From Xylanibacter ruminicola (GTDB taxonomy: Bacteria > Bacteroidota > Bacteroidia > Bacteroidales > Bacteroidaceae), in NCBI GenBank assembly GCA_015060625.1, contig SUYC01000015.1:17533-81532 (forward strand): a DNA stretch of 64,000 nucleotides, read 5' to 3'. The position numbers were made by a program, and so were the translations under genes. This document shows, piece by piece, positions 27,098-36,075 of this stretch. How positions within the stretch are numbered: the first letter of the stretch is position 1; each line of letters opens with the position of its first letter. Below the pieces are notes generated by a model. The model ran no database searches. It saw nothing but the letters and a program-made list of their open reading frames with translations, and was not told the DNA's origin.

Positions 27098-28012
27098 TTA
27101 CATTCTGATTTGCAGACTTATACGATTAGTAGCCGATGAAAACTCGTACTCATTCTTACCAAAGTCTTTGGTGTTCATGGCCTTATACTTGATGGTGCTC
27201 GAACGATGCTCGAAACCAATACCGATGGCTTTCCACGAGATGTTGAAACCAAAGCTCTGCATCATGCCGTGTCCCCAAACCATCTTCAGGTTGCTCTCCA
27301 TGGCCTGGAAGTCTTCACCGCTTTGGTTCTCGTCAAGCTTCTTGTCGTTTGGCGAATAAATCATCGAAATATTATATCCGATGTGATAGAATACGTTAAA
27401 CTTAATGTAGTGCAAACCGTTGCCGCTAAGCAAGTTAAATGGTGCAAGGGTTAACGATGGGCCAAGTGTCATGCCATAGTTAACCTCGTACTTCTCCATG
27501 TTCCAAGGCAGATTATAGTATTCGATGCCATCCGCGTTTTTGGGTTGCTTAATACTACTGTTATACTTGTAGGTGCCGTTTCCTATCGCCTCGAAATGGT
27601 TTACATTCAGGTCGATACCCGTGTAGTCGATATTAAACAGTGCTACATTACTGATAGGCTTTTTGTGCAGGCGATAGCTACGTCCATACTGAATAGAGGC
27701 TCCCCAGTTTGATTTTAATTCGCCAACAAGGCCGTTGTCCAATCCATTACGATAGTTGCCCTTTGGTGAAAGTTTTGTAGTGTTGTACGAGAAGTTGAAA
27801 TAACCTCTTCTTCCCCACACATCAGCAAAATGCTGCTCGGTAACATTTCGGTTAGTTACTTGTTGTTGTACCTTAATAATGTCTTGGATTGTGGTAATGT
27901 CGGTCGAATCCTCAGTCCAATCAATTACAACTTTGTTGTCATCGTTTTCTACTTGAGCAAAAACCGCAGTAGAAAGCAGACAGGTCAAGATAAAAATTAT
28001 TCTTCTCTTCAT
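27098..28012 (-). CDS. Predicted outer-membrane beta-barrel protein
   Basis: 304 aa; signal peptide MKRRIIFILTCLLSTAVFA, a short acidic linker, then alternating polar/aromatic strands from about residue 65 to the end (YFNFSYNTTKL, WGASIQYGRSY, IKFNVFYHIGYNISMIY, IGIGFEHRSSTIKY). It ends SLQIRM, close to the aromatic/hydrophobic terminal strand of barrels. No named family recognised. It lies between the DUF4384 and caspase genes in the same operon and could be the outer-membrane part of that system. Confidence 0.7.
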   Translation of the reverse strand: MKRRIIFILTCLLSTAVFAQVENDDNKVVIDWTEDSTDITTIQDIIKVQQQVTNRNVTEQHFADVWGRRGYFNFSYNTTKLSPKGNYRNGLDNGLVGELKSNWGASIQYGRSYRLHKKPISNVALFNIDYTGIDLNVNHFEAIGNGTYKYNSSIKQPKNADGIEYYNLPWNMEKYEVNYGMTLGPSLTLAPFNLLSGNGLHYIKFNVFYHIGYNISMIYSPNDKKLDENQSGEDFQAMESNLKMVWGHGMMQSFGFNISWKAIGIGFEHRSSTIKYKAMNTKDFGKNEYEFSSATNRISLQIRM

Positions 28013-28051
28013 AACATTACGTTTTTAGATTAATAAATAATATTGTTCGTT

Positions 28052-28936
28052 TTATTGGTCGGCTCCTGTTTTTCTTATTTTCAGCCATCGTTTGTCTACA
28101 ACCATATCGCTGTCGGCCCTTTGACAACTCAATAGCCACTTTTGGAAGTCGTGTGTACTCAGTGAATTAGGATGTCTGGCGTCGCCGGTAATATCGTTAC
28201 ACTTGGTAAATGGATGAGGCGAGAATATTATTACAAACTGGTTGTCTTCCATCGGATGATTTGTTTTTAGCCTGTACTGCACCGTTTCAGGGTCTATCTC
28301 GCGATTGAAGAATGTGTACACTGTACCTCGTTTGATACGGAAACGACCCGTTGGATCCTTTTTATAGGGCAGCAAACAAGCGGTTTCGTCGTCGCCTGTA
28401 ATCAGATATATGGCTAAATAGCCATCAGCAGGCGAACGGAAATTTAAAAATACGCGTTCGCCGTTAATAAACCTATTAGACTCTTGCATCTTGCCGTCTA
28501 CCTCTTTCATTATCTTCCATTTCAAGTCGGCCTTAGCCTGTATTATTTCTCTAGCTGTGCCCCATACCTCGGCCTTGAATATCAGTTTGTTGTCTGTATA
28601 TTCAACATTAAACTCAGTAGGCTTTGTTTCTCCCAACCATACGCCTTTTGCCATCGCAACAGTATTCTCCCAGAAGAACGTACTGGTTGCCTCGCCATTA
28701 GTTTCTACATTCGTATCAATAACGTCAGATGTTATCAACTCACCAAATTCGCCCTTGATAGCTTCGGCTTTTGCCAGTTCTATGCACTTGAGCTTGGCCT
28801 CTTTAAAGGTTACATTATCGTTTGTGCTCACCTCGTAGTTGTATACGCCATGTACCGCAACCGTTTTTTGGGCAAAAGCACTTGGCTGTAGGTTTGCACA
28901 CATCAATATAAATACCGATAATAATTTAAATTTCAT
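28052..28936 (-). CDS. Exported DUF4384-containing protein (paralogue A)
   Basis: 294 aa with signal peptide ending SAFA. The N-terminal half (residues 28-130) resembles an LPP20-like fold (VTFKEAKLKCIELAKAEAIK). The C-terminal half is DUF4384: GERVFLNFRSPADGYLAIYLI, CLLPY, then FVIIFSPHPF. DUF4384 is often found fused to or beside caspase domains, which fits the context. The paralogue at 34349-35251 shares the same order (VWLGE/VWLGD, SPADGYL/SPVDGYL, ILPY/LLPY). The function is unknown. Confidence 0.75.
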   Translation of the reverse strand: MKFKLLSVFILMCANLQPSAFAQKTVAVHGVYNYEVSTNDNVTFKEAKLKCIELAKAEAIKGEFGELITSDVIDTNVETNGEATSTFFWENTVAMAKGVWLGETKPTEFNVEYTDNKLIFKAEVWGTAREIIQAKADLKWKIMKEVDGKMQESNRFINGERVFLNFRSPADGYLAIYLITGDDETACLLPYKKDPTGRFRIKRGTVYTFFNREIDPETVQYRLKTNHPMEDNQFVIIFSPHPFTKCNDITGDARHPNSLSTHDFQKWLLSCQRADSDMVVDKRWLKIRKTGADQ

Positions 28937-28949
28937 ACATGTATTGTTT

Positions 28950-29477
28950 TTATTGTTTTACAATCAGATATATGTTAACTTCGGTTTCGCCATTGGCATT
29001 CTGTCGGCATAGAATCAGGTCGGGTTCCAGTTTCCCTATGCGCTGGTTTACTTTTTGCTCGTATGTAGAGTCAAAGTCAACATTGCTTTTCACTTCCTTG
29101 TCGGATGTTTCATTGGCAATTTTTATATTTACATCGCTCGACATATTTGATTTTAACATCGAAGCATATTGCGATTTCAGATTGTGCTGCGCTTTCTTCA
29201 TAGCAACTTTTTCATCTTTGGCCACACCTCTTCCTATCAACGTTTGTGCTTCCTGGCTATTGGCCAACTGCTGATAATAGCTGGTAAGTGCATCTTCTAA
29301 CTTTTGTGCTTTACCAAACACCTGCCATCCCTCGGTTTTCATTTGTTTGCATATTTTTTTGCACTCTTTCATTACATCCTTGTTCTTATTGTCAGCAAGG
29401 CATGTATTCGAGGTCCCGATTAGTACAAAACCGAGTAGCAATAGTATAGGTATAAGATTGAATATTCTTTTTGTCAT
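28950..29477 (-). CDS. Exported LPP20-like protein (paralogue A)
   Basis: 175 aa. Hydrophobic N terminus (residues 8-28); the Cys26 context is not a strong lipobox. Residues ~80-175 resemble the LPP20/FlgP fold: LIGRGVAKDEKVAMKKAQHNLK, then a segment ending LEPDLILCRQNANGETEVNIY. Paralogous to 35248-35871, sharing MKTEGWQVFG/FKSEGWKVNP and the placement just upstream of a DUF4384 gene. First gene of a four-gene operon. Possible part of an envelope ring or scaffold. Confidence 0.65.
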   Translation of the reverse strand: MTKRIFNLIPILLLLGFVLIGTSNTCLADNKNKDVMKECKKICKQMKTEGWQVFGKAQKLEDALTSYYQQLANSQEAQTLIGRGVAKDEKVAMKKAQHNLKSQYASMLKSNMSSDVNIKIANETSDKEVKSNVDFDSTYEQKVNQRIGKLEPDLILCRQNANGETEVNIYLIVKQ

Positions 29478-29522
29478 AGGTAAGTGATGTTATTTATTTA
29501 ACAAATGTTGGTATTCCAATTG

Positions 29523-29554
29523 CAAAGTTAAAAATATTTTGCGTAATATCCAAA
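29523..29554 (-). promoter_or_regulatory. Promoter of the caspase/LRR operon
   Basis: Minus-strand TTTG (29551-29554), 20 bases, TAACTTTG (29523-29530). It drives LPP20-like A, DUF4384 A, barrel and caspase-LRR genes. Confidence 0.8.
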
Positions 29555-29608
29555 CTTTTTTTAAAAAAAATAAATATCACCCTCAGGCTTTCTGCATTAA
29601 GGCCTATA

Positions 29609-30256
29609 TTATTCAGTGAGTACATCGGGAATGTAGGTTACTTCAATGCCGTCTTTTACAAAGATGGGAAGTTCTTCGTCGTTGTTCACGTACTCAATCG
29701 AGAGTGTAATGTCACGCGGCCCCAGTTGTTTGCCATCAACCTCAAATATGCTCTTGTCAAGAATCACCGTGTTGCCATTTTTGCTCTTCAGTTTCTTGGT
29801 AAGCATGGTGTCGCCATACTTATACGTGGCTTGGAAGTAACACTTGTCGTTCAGCTCTACATCGGCAGGAAGCTCTATGGTGTCAAGCAGGTCGTACTGA
29901 CTATCGAACACGCTTCCCAATTTCTCGTAAATGGTTTTGGGGGTGTCGCTGGTGTCCATAAAGTCGTTGGTCGACAAGCGCTTGCTGCTAATGAGTGCTT
30001 CCATTCCCGTTTTGCGCATATACTGCTTGCCAAGCATCAGCATCTGCTTCTTGGTGGTTAGATTAAACACTTTAACGGCCTGTTTGTCTTTCTGCCATTT
30101 GATGGTGTTCACATCGGTAAAGGTGTCGCCCACTTTTACGTGTTTCCCATTATTATAGGTAAGTGTGGCGTCGTTAATAAACAGCACCTTGTAATTGCCT
30201 GCGCTGGCGTGGCTGAACCACAGGCCCAAGCAACTGAGTAAAAGTAGTTTTTTCAT
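29609..30256 (-). CDS. Exported protein of unknown function
   Basis: 215 aa; signal peptide MKKLLLLSCLGLWFSHASA. No family recognised. The first part (VLFINDATLTYNNGKHVKVGDTF) looks like a small beta domain and is followed by KQAVKVFNLTTKKQMLML. The rest is beta-rich, and ends in a strand-rich region with DITLSIEYVN. It overlaps the CHASE2 gene by 4 bases and is last in the five-gene operon that begins at 35871, so it is probably a periplasmic partner of the CHASE2 protein. Confidence 0.65.
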   Translation of the reverse strand: MKKLLLLSCLGLWFSHASAGNYKVLFINDATLTYNNGKHVKVGDTFTDVNTIKWQKDKQAVKVFNLTTKKQMLMLGKQYMRKTGMEALISSKRLSTNDFMDTSDTPKTIYEKLGSVFDSQYDLLDTIELPADVELNDKCYFQATYKYGDTMLTKKLKSKNGNTVILDKSIFEVDGKQLGPRDITLSIEYVNNDEELPIFVKDGIEVTYIPDVLTE

Positions 30257-31455
30257 TTCGCTTTATTTTTATAGATGTTGATTTTCTGCATGAATGTGTC
30301 GTAAAGAGAGTAAACAGTAGTAGGCACCCACATATTGAAGGCGATGTCGAACCAACTGGTTACTAGAGCGATAATCAGGAATACTGTTGCCGTACTAGTA
30401 AATGATAAAACGATACTGAGCCAAGGGTTCGAGCATAAGGATGAGAACGAATGGCCCGAAAGGTAGAACAAACCTATGATGATATAGAGGATAAATAGTA
30501 TGCCCATGTAGGTCCAGTTAACTAGGTGGGCGCCTTGTGATAGGGCGATATAACCATTAAATAGAATGGATGAGCCTGGCTGCGCTCCCATGAATGTACT
30601 GTGTATGTCGCTGTTAAAATCGCCGATAACAACAAGTTTGTCGTTGATCTGTTCGCTGACAGGTAATACCTCGTCAAGGTCAAGCATGTCGGCACTCAGA
30701 TAAATGTAGTTACGCTCGCGAACCTGACTCTCCTCGTCCAGTAGGCTGCCTGTAATACGGATAGGTAATAACAGGGTGACGCTGTTTTGGCAAATTCGGC
30801 CTTTGTCCGTGTACCATAATCCGCCCCAATGTTTCTCGATGGTCGATCCAAAGCGGTCCTGGTAAATCTTGAGTGCTACCGATTCGTCCTCGTTGTGGAT
30901 GTATTGGTAACGCGAGAATGAACTGGCCTGCCACGTGGTGGCATAGTCGGCATTCGATGCCTTCTGGTAGAGCGAACTGTCGCACATGTTCACCCCTTTG
31001 TGCTTAGGGATAACAATGCGATCCATCGAAGTGATGGTGCTGAATAGCGCCGAGTCGTATTCGGTAACCATTCCCTCTTCAAAGAATACGTCCATAAATA
31101 TGTAGCGGTAGTTGTTGGCCGCCTTAGCTTTTGTAAGGAACTGTAACAGGCGCTCGCGATCAGTAATAACCGTATTGCCTACCGGTACTTCGTTCTCCTC
31201 GTAGGGTATCAGCATCTTGTCGTAATGTACGTTAATAAAAAGTATGCTGTCGGGCACATTGCCTATCTGCATGCCCAGAAATTTCTTGTAGTCGTAAATC
31301 TTTTTAAGGGCACCTGTTTCACCAGGTAATGGGTAACCAGTATTACCCATTACGTAGGTGAAGATAATGATAATGGTACTTGTCAGCACAGAGAGAGTTA
31401 TTAGTTTCTTTTGCTGAAAAATCCACGATCGAATATGGTTCCAGATGACCTTCAT
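30253..31455 (-). CDS. CHASE2-type membrane sensor without output domain
   Basis: 400 aa: one membrane helix at ~18-37, a periplasmic domain of ~270 residues, and about three helices at the C terminus (~310-385). The periplasmic part has CHASE2 marks: SILFINVHYDK, YIFMDVFFEE, and LVVIGDFNSDIHSTFMGAQP followed by a PGS-type turn. The C terminus ends in the cytoplasm after a few basic residues; no kinase or cyclase domain follows. It is likely to sense something outside the membrane and pass it to other proteins of this cluster. Confidence 0.75.
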   Translation of the reverse strand: MKVIWNHIRSWIFQQKKLITLSVLTSTIIIIFTYVMGNTGYPLPGETGALKKIYDYKKFLGMQIGNVPDSILFINVHYDKMLIPYEENEVPVGNTVITDRERLLQFLTKAKAANNYRYIFMDVFFEEGMVTEYDSALFSTITSMDRIVIPKHKGVNMCDSSLYQKASNADYATTWQASSFSRYQYIHNEDESVALKIYQDRFGSTIEKHWGGLWYTDKGRICQNSVTLLLPIRITGSLLDEESQVRERNYIYLSADMLDLDEVLPVSEQINDKLVVIGDFNSDIHSTFMGAQPGSSILFNGYIALSQGAHLVNWTYMGILFILYIIIGLFYLSGHSFSSLCSNPWLSIVLSFTSTATVFLIIALVTSWFDIAFNMWVPTTVYSLYDTFMQKINIYKNKAK

Positions 31456-31459
31456 CGAC

Positions 31460-34336
31460 TTAACGTTGTAATAGTATAACCTTGGCCTTTGAGTTGTCCA
31501 TTTTACTCATGGTTTTACCTACGTTGGCATTGTAGAAGGTGGGGTCGGCTACAGTAAACTTTCGACCGTTAACCATGATGTAATCGCCTGCAACATCCTC
31601 GTTAAAGCAAACAGCAGTGTATAGGTGACCAGGGTAGTAGACTAACACGATATCGAGACCCAATAGGTCGCGCACCAAATGCGAGAAGAGGATAGAACGG
31701 TCCTCGCAGTCACAGAATGGATAGAATAGACTCTCTTCGGCAAAGAAGGCGCGATCGTGCCCCCATACTTTGTCGTCGTAGCCATACGTTAGTCCCATTT
31801 GTATCCAGTTAAGCAGCAAGTTGGCTGCCTGGACTTTGGGTAGTGAGCCTATCTGTTGGCGTAACTGTGGGTAAACCTTGTCCTTTATCTCCGAGGCTAC
31901 AGGAGCATTGGCGTAATATGCCCAGCGGGTCATCACGTCTTTGCCATCGTACGATGTGGGGTAGTCGGTATAAAAGTCCATTAGGTTCTTATTCATCTGC
32001 ATGTCGGCCTTCACGTTCACGAATCGCGAGATAACAGTACGGCTCTCTGATAGATTCTTGGCTAGTTCAGGCAGCTCAGGCACACTCAAACTCATCATCT
32101 GTTCGCCAGGATAGGCCGCATCGCACACCGTCAGGTTCTTGGCCTTGCTGCCATCCATCAGGAAAAACAACTTGCCATCGGCAATAAGATATCCGCGTCT
32201 GTATGGGAACCCGTCCATACGCAACATAATGTGCAACTTGCTATCGTCTTCGAGAGCGAAACGCATCTGATACCCCGACTGGTTGAGTAGTACGCCCTGT
32301 AGGAAGATGGCTTCGTTAGTACCTTTGCCGCAAGCCTGTTCCGAGATGGTCTGCAGCATCATATAATAAGCCCAGTCGCACAACTTGTACTGCTCGCGTA
32401 GCTTTAAGCAGTCGTGAACCAGGTTGGCATAGCCTTTGGCGGTGAGTTCGATGAAGGCTTCCGATATCGATTTTTTATCAGTACCTTTTAGCTTAAACTG
32501 CTTGGCATTACCCCATCGTACTTCCATAGGCGTGCCGTAGAATTGGAAACTGTTAGTCGTCAGCGCCTCCTTGTTCTCAACGATTGGCTGCTGAGGCTTA
32601 GGTTGAGGCTTGGTCTCGATAACCACAGGTACAACCTCGGCTTCGATGGCCTTGCTCTGCTTTTCCTCCTGCTTCTTTTTCTGCTCGGCTAACAAGCGTG
32701 CCTGCTCTTCCTGCTGCTTTTTCTTTTCGGCCAGTTGTCGGGCTTGTTCCTCCTGCTGCTTCTTTTTCTCGGCTAACAAGCGTGCCTGCTCTTCCTGCTT
32801 CTTTTTCTTTTCGGCCAGCAGTCGGGCTTGTTCCTCCTGCTGCTTCTTTTTCTCGGCTAACAGGCGTGCCTTCTCCTCCTGTTGTTTCTTTTTTTCAGCC
32901 AGCAGGCGGGCTTTTTCTTCCTGCTTGCGCTGTTTCTCGGCCAGCAGTCGTGCCTGCTCCTCCTGCTTTCTCTTTTCAGCGGCTATGCGCGCTTGCTCTT
33001 CTTCCTGTTTTTTCTTCTCAGCGGCTATGCGTGCCAGTTCCTCTTCCTGAGCTTTCTTTTCGGCAGCCAGTCGTGCTTGCTCTTCTTCGCGTACACGTTT
33101 TTCTTCGGCTATCTGGCGCGCACGTTCTTCCTCCTGCTTGCGCTTCTCCTCAAGTTGGCGTGCTTTTTCTTCCTGTTTTTTCTGCTTCTCTTCTAACAGT
33201 CGTGCCTGCTCTTCTTGTTTGCGCTGCTTCTCTTCCAGCAATTTCTGCTGGCGTTCCTGTTCCTTTTGTTTAGCTAAGGCTTGTTTTTCCTGCTCTTCTT
33301 GTTTCTTCTTCTCAGCCAACAACTTGGCCAGTTCAGCCTTCTTCTGCTGCTTCTCTAACTCCTTCTGCTGTTCCTCCTGTTGCTTCTTCAGGTCGGCCAA
33401 ACGTTTCAGTTCTGCCTCTTGCTTCTTCTTTTCAGCCAAAAGTTTTGCCTGCTCCTCTTGCTGAGCTTTTTTCTCGGCAGCTATGCGGGCTTTCTCGGCT
33501 TCCTGAGCTTTCTTCTCGGCAACTAATTTTGCCTGCTCCTCCTCGCGGGCCTTCTTCTCGGCAGCCAGTTGGGCTTGTTTTTCTTCCTCTAGTTTTTTCT
33601 TTTCAGCTAGGCGTGCTTGTTTTTCCTCCTGCTTTTTCTTTTCGGCAGCTATGCGGGCCTCTTCCTGTTCCTGCTTTTTCTTCTCGGCAGCTATGCGAGC
33701 CAGCTCTTCCTCGTGTTTCTTCTTTTCCGCGGCTATACGAGCCTGCTCCTCATCCTGCGCTTTCTTTTCAGCAGCTAATCGTGCCTGTTCTTCTTCCTGC
33801 GCTTTCTTCTCAGCAGCTATACGGGCTTGCTCCTCTTCCTGTGCTTTCTTTTCTGCAACTAATCGGGCTTGCTCTTCTTCCTGCGCTTTCTTTTCAGCAG
33901 CTAATCGGGCTTGTTCCTCTTCCTGCATCTTTTTTTCAGCAGCTAATCGGACCTGTTCCTCTTCGCGTTTTTTCTGTTCTTCGGCCAGCTTTTTTTCAGC
34001 CTCCTCGCGTTTCAGTTGCTCAAGATACAGTTCATCGGTCATCTTGTCATATTCGATTGGCTTAATGTCGTCTTCCTTCGGACGGTCTACGGCGTCTTCG
34101 ATGGGGTAGTCCTTCCAGGCCTTCTCCATAAATGCGGCGTAGCTTTTGTTTACGCTGTCGCGGAATGCCTCGTACTTTCTATTGGCGTCGTTTACGAAGT
34201 CATCGTAGTTCATCTTTTGCTTATTCTGAACTTGCTGTCTCAGACTGCCTTTTGGGCGTTGAGGTCTCTGACTCTGTGCATGGGCTACGCCTATGAGCAG
34301 AATCGTACATAGGAAAGTGAGCGATAGCTTTTTCAT
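31460..34336 (-). CDS. Giant TolA-like coiled-coil protein with transglutaminase-like domain
   Basis: 958 aa; signal peptide MKKLSLTFLCTILLIGVAHA. Residues ~105-590 are a Lys/Glu/Ala/Gln coiled coil made of more than 30 degenerate repeats of the type EEQARLAAEKKAQ, long enough to cross the periplasm. The C-terminal ~340 residues end in a transglutaminase-like domain: Cys877 in FCDCEDRS, His904 in YYPGHLYTAV, Asp931 in VADPTF. It could be a peptidase or cross-linking enzyme held far from its anchor. It is between DUF4384 B and CHASE2 genes in one operon. The repeat number may vary between strains. Confidence 0.82.
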   Translation of the reverse strand: MKKLSLTFLCTILLIGVAHAQSQRPQRPKGSLRQQVQNKQKMNYDDFVNDANRKYEAFRDSVNKSYAAFMEKAWKDYPIEDAVDRPKEDDIKPIEYDKMTDELYLEQLKREEAEKKLAEEQKKREEEQVRLAAEKKMQEEEQARLAAEKKAQEEEQARLVAEKKAQEEEQARIAAEKKAQEEEQARLAAEKKAQDEEQARIAAEKKKHEEELARIAAEKKKQEQEEARIAAEKKKQEEKQARLAEKKKLEEEKQAQLAAEKKAREEEQAKLVAEKKAQEAEKARIAAEKKAQQEEQAKLLAEKKKQEAELKRLADLKKQQEEQQKELEKQQKKAELAKLLAEKKKQEEQEKQALAKQKEQERQQKLLEEKQRKQEEQARLLEEKQKKQEEKARQLEEKRKQEEERARQIAEEKRVREEEQARLAAEKKAQEEELARIAAEKKKQEEEQARIAAEKRKQEEQARLLAEKQRKQEEKARLLAEKKKQQEEKARLLAEKKKQQEEQARLLAEKKKKQEEQARLLAEKKKQQEEQARQLAEKKKQQEEQARLLAEQKKKQEEKQSKAIEAEVVPVVIETKPQPKPQQPIVENKEALTTNSFQFYGTPMEVRWGNAKQFKLKGTDKKSISEAFIELTAKGYANLVHDCLKLREQYKLCDWAYYMMLQTISEQACGKGTNEAIFLQGVLLNQSGYQMRFALEDDSKLHIMLRMDGFPYRRGYLIADGKLFFLMDGSKAKNLTVCDAAYPGEQMMSLSVPELPELAKNLSESRTVISRFVNVKADMQMNKNLMDFYTDYPTSYDGKDVMTRWAYYANAPVASEIKDKVYPQLRQQIGSLPKVQAANLLLNWIQMGLTYGYDDKVWGHDRAFFAEESLFYPFCDCEDRSILFSHLVRDLLGLDIVLVYYPGHLYTAVCFNEDVAGDYIMVNGRKFTVADPTFYNANVGKTMSKMDNSKAKVILLQR

Positions 34337-34348
34337 ATTATTATAATC

Positions 34349-35251
34349 TTAGTTGTTTTCTATTCTGATAGGGATGCGTTCTACTTGCATCTGTTCGTCC
34401 TTCTGTTGATATTTAGTGAGCCAAGCGTTGAATTCCTTGTAACTCAAAGAACTTGGGATAATTAAGTCGTCAGAAAGTTGCTTCTGTCCAGTAGTTGAAC
34501 TTATTTTTGCATAGTTATTAGGCGAGAAGATTACGTACAGGTTATTATATTCTTCGGTGTTCCCTTCGGAACATGTCAGAACAAGTTCGTCAACCTCTCC
34601 GTCTTCAGGGTTGGCTTTAGCTGCCGAGAACAGATAGTACTCCTTGTCGTGTATAACGGCGAACGAGCCCTTGCCAGAACTTTGGTAGGGCAGTATACTA
34701 AAAACCTGATTGCTGAGGATGTCGAACAGAAATACCGTAAGATATCCATCTACGGGCGACTTGAAATAAAGAAAGAAGTCTTCACCATTCTTAAAGGTGT
34801 CTGATGAAAGTTTCTTGTCAGGCTGTACACGCAGCGGTTTAGCCTCGAACTCCACGCCAGCAGTAACCAATTCTCTTATTTTACCTTTAACAGTAACCTT
34901 TAGCAGGTCTCTGCCTTCGTCAAGTATGCGCTCAAATTTCGGTTCGACTACGTCACCCAACCATACGCCTCTCACCTGACCACTTGTCATGGAATGGAAG
35001 GATGTTTTCGACTGTCCGCTATCATTGTTCATGATAACCACGTCATTTTGAGTTACGGTTGTACCAAACTCCTTCTCTATGGCCGCATTCTGGGCTTTTA
35101 CAAGCGCAACCTGGCAAGCCTGGACATATGAAACATTTGAGGGTATCTCATATAGATAGGTATCCTCTACCGTTTTTACTTTACCCTTTTCCTGAGCACT
35201 GATACCCAGTGCCCAGGAGAATATGGTGATCAGTATGAGCAATCGTTTCAT
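34349..35251 (-). CDS. Exported DUF4384-containing protein (paralogue B)
   Basis: 300 aa; signal peptide ending GISAQ. Same layout as 28052-28936: LPP20-like N-terminal half (VSYVQACQVALVKAQNAAIEK), RGVWLGDVVEP, then DUF4384 with FFLYFKSPVDGYLTVFLF, ILPYQSS and LYVIFSPNNYA. It overlaps the upstream LPP20-like gene by 4 bases and precedes the giant coiled-coil gene. Confidence 0.75.
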   Translation of the reverse strand: MKRLLILITIFSWALGISAQEKGKVKTVEDTYLYEIPSNVSYVQACQVALVKAQNAAIEKEFGTTVTQNDVVIMNNDSGQSKTSFHSMTSGQVRGVWLGDVVEPKFERILDEGRDLLKVTVKGKIRELVTAGVEFEAKPLRVQPDKKLSSDTFKNGEDFFLYFKSPVDGYLTVFLFDILSNQVFSILPYQSSGKGSFAVIHDKEYYLFSAAKANPEDGEVDELVLTCSEGNTEEYNNLYVIFSPNNYAKISSTTGQKQLSDDLIIPSSLSYKEFNAWLTKYQQKDEQMQVERIPIRIENN

Positions 35252-35871
35252 TCGTTCTTAGCCTTAACTTTTTCTACATCTTTAAGCAGATTGTCTCGGC
35301 GGGCCTGCTGGATAGCAGCCTTTGCGAGTTTACTAACAGTTTCGGACGAGATGGCACAGCGAATCAGTACTTCAGTGTTGCCGTTTGGCAGCTTGCGCCA
35401 ACACTCCATCAGTGTCTTGGGGCGAGAAAGTTGCTGGTCGATACTACGGCCCTGTTGGGCAACGATAGTCTTAGCAATTGACTCTGCTTCGTCGGCGCCA
35501 TACTGCTCGTTGGCCAGATCTTGTTCGATAGTGGATGTCATATCTGTTCTAAGTTTTGTAGCGATTTCTCCCTTGGCCACAGTCAGTGCCTGAGTCCTTG
35601 CTGCATCGTATATTGTGCCAGTGCTGCGGCCTTCGCCAACAATCCAAACATCATAACCCATAGCATCAACCTCTGATTGAGTCGAAAATGCTTTAGTCAA
35701 CTGGGTCTGCAGTGGTAGTTGGCCTGGGTTAACTTTCCAACCTTCACTTTTGAATTCCTTTAGTTGCTTCTTCAATAATTTCTGGTTAGCTTTACTCAGT
35801 TCCTGAGCATTTACACTTGCCGATACGGCAAACATCATAAATAGAGCTGCAAAAAATTTGATAGCTTTCAT
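35248..35871 (-). CDS. Exported LPP20-like protein (paralogue B)
   Basis: 207 aa; signal peptide MKAIKFFAALFMMFAVSASVNA. The core (VGEGRSTGTIYDAARTQALTVAKGEIATKL equivalent at residues ~75-105, then CWRKLPNGNTEVLIRCAI) matches the LPP20/FlgP-type fold in which a Gly-rich start is followed by an Ala-rich helix. Paralogue of 28950-29477. First gene of a five-gene minus-strand operon, divergent from the second caspase gene. Confidence 0.72.
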   Translation of the reverse strand: MKAIKFFAALFMMFAVSASVNAQELSKANQKLLKKQLKEFKSEGWKVNPGQLPLQTQLTKAFSTQSEVDAMGYDVWIVGEGRSTGTIYDAARTQALTVAKGEIATKLRTDMTSTIEQDLANEQYGADEAESIAKTIVAQQGRSIDQQLSRPKTLMECWRKLPNGNTEVLIRCAISSETVSKLAKAAIQQARRDNLLKDVEKVKAKNE

Positions 35872-35952
35872 AATAAAAATGTTTTAAGTTGTTAATAATA
35901 GAATATATTCGCGTAATAATTATTTTAGGTTAGAATAGTAACTACTCCGTCG

Positions 35953-35984
35953 CAAAAGTAGGAAAAATATGTGAAACGTCCAAA
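35953..35984 (-). promoter_or_regulatory. Promoter of the CHASE2/coiled-coil operon
   Basis: Minus-strand TTTG (35981-35984), 20 bases, TACTTTTG (35953-35960). Confidence 0.82.
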
Positions 35985-36011
35985 TGTTTTGCTTATTTTT
36001 TTTGTATTTTG

Positions 36012-36043
36012 TTTGGATGATATGAAAAAAGTGCTTATCTTTG
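36012..36043 (+). promoter_or_regulatory. Promoter of the second caspase gene and the CsgG-like gene
   Basis: TTTG 36012-36015, 20 bases, TATCTTTG 36036-36043. It lies back to back with the promoter of the minus-strand operon, so the two units can share control. Confidence 0.85.
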
Positions 36044-36075
36044 CAGCGATTCAAACCCCAAAACTATAAAGAAGT

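Noticed and set aside
32610..33464. Long plus-strand frames rich in Ser, Phe and Cys opposite the coiled-coil gene
   Set aside because: Antisense readings of Lys/Glu/Ala repeats; low complexity, with no start signals.
31460..34336. CRISPR-like or tandem DNA array, suggested by repetitive sequence around 32.7-34.0 kb
   Set aside because: The periodicity comes from coding repeats of a coiled coil in frame, with no spacers.
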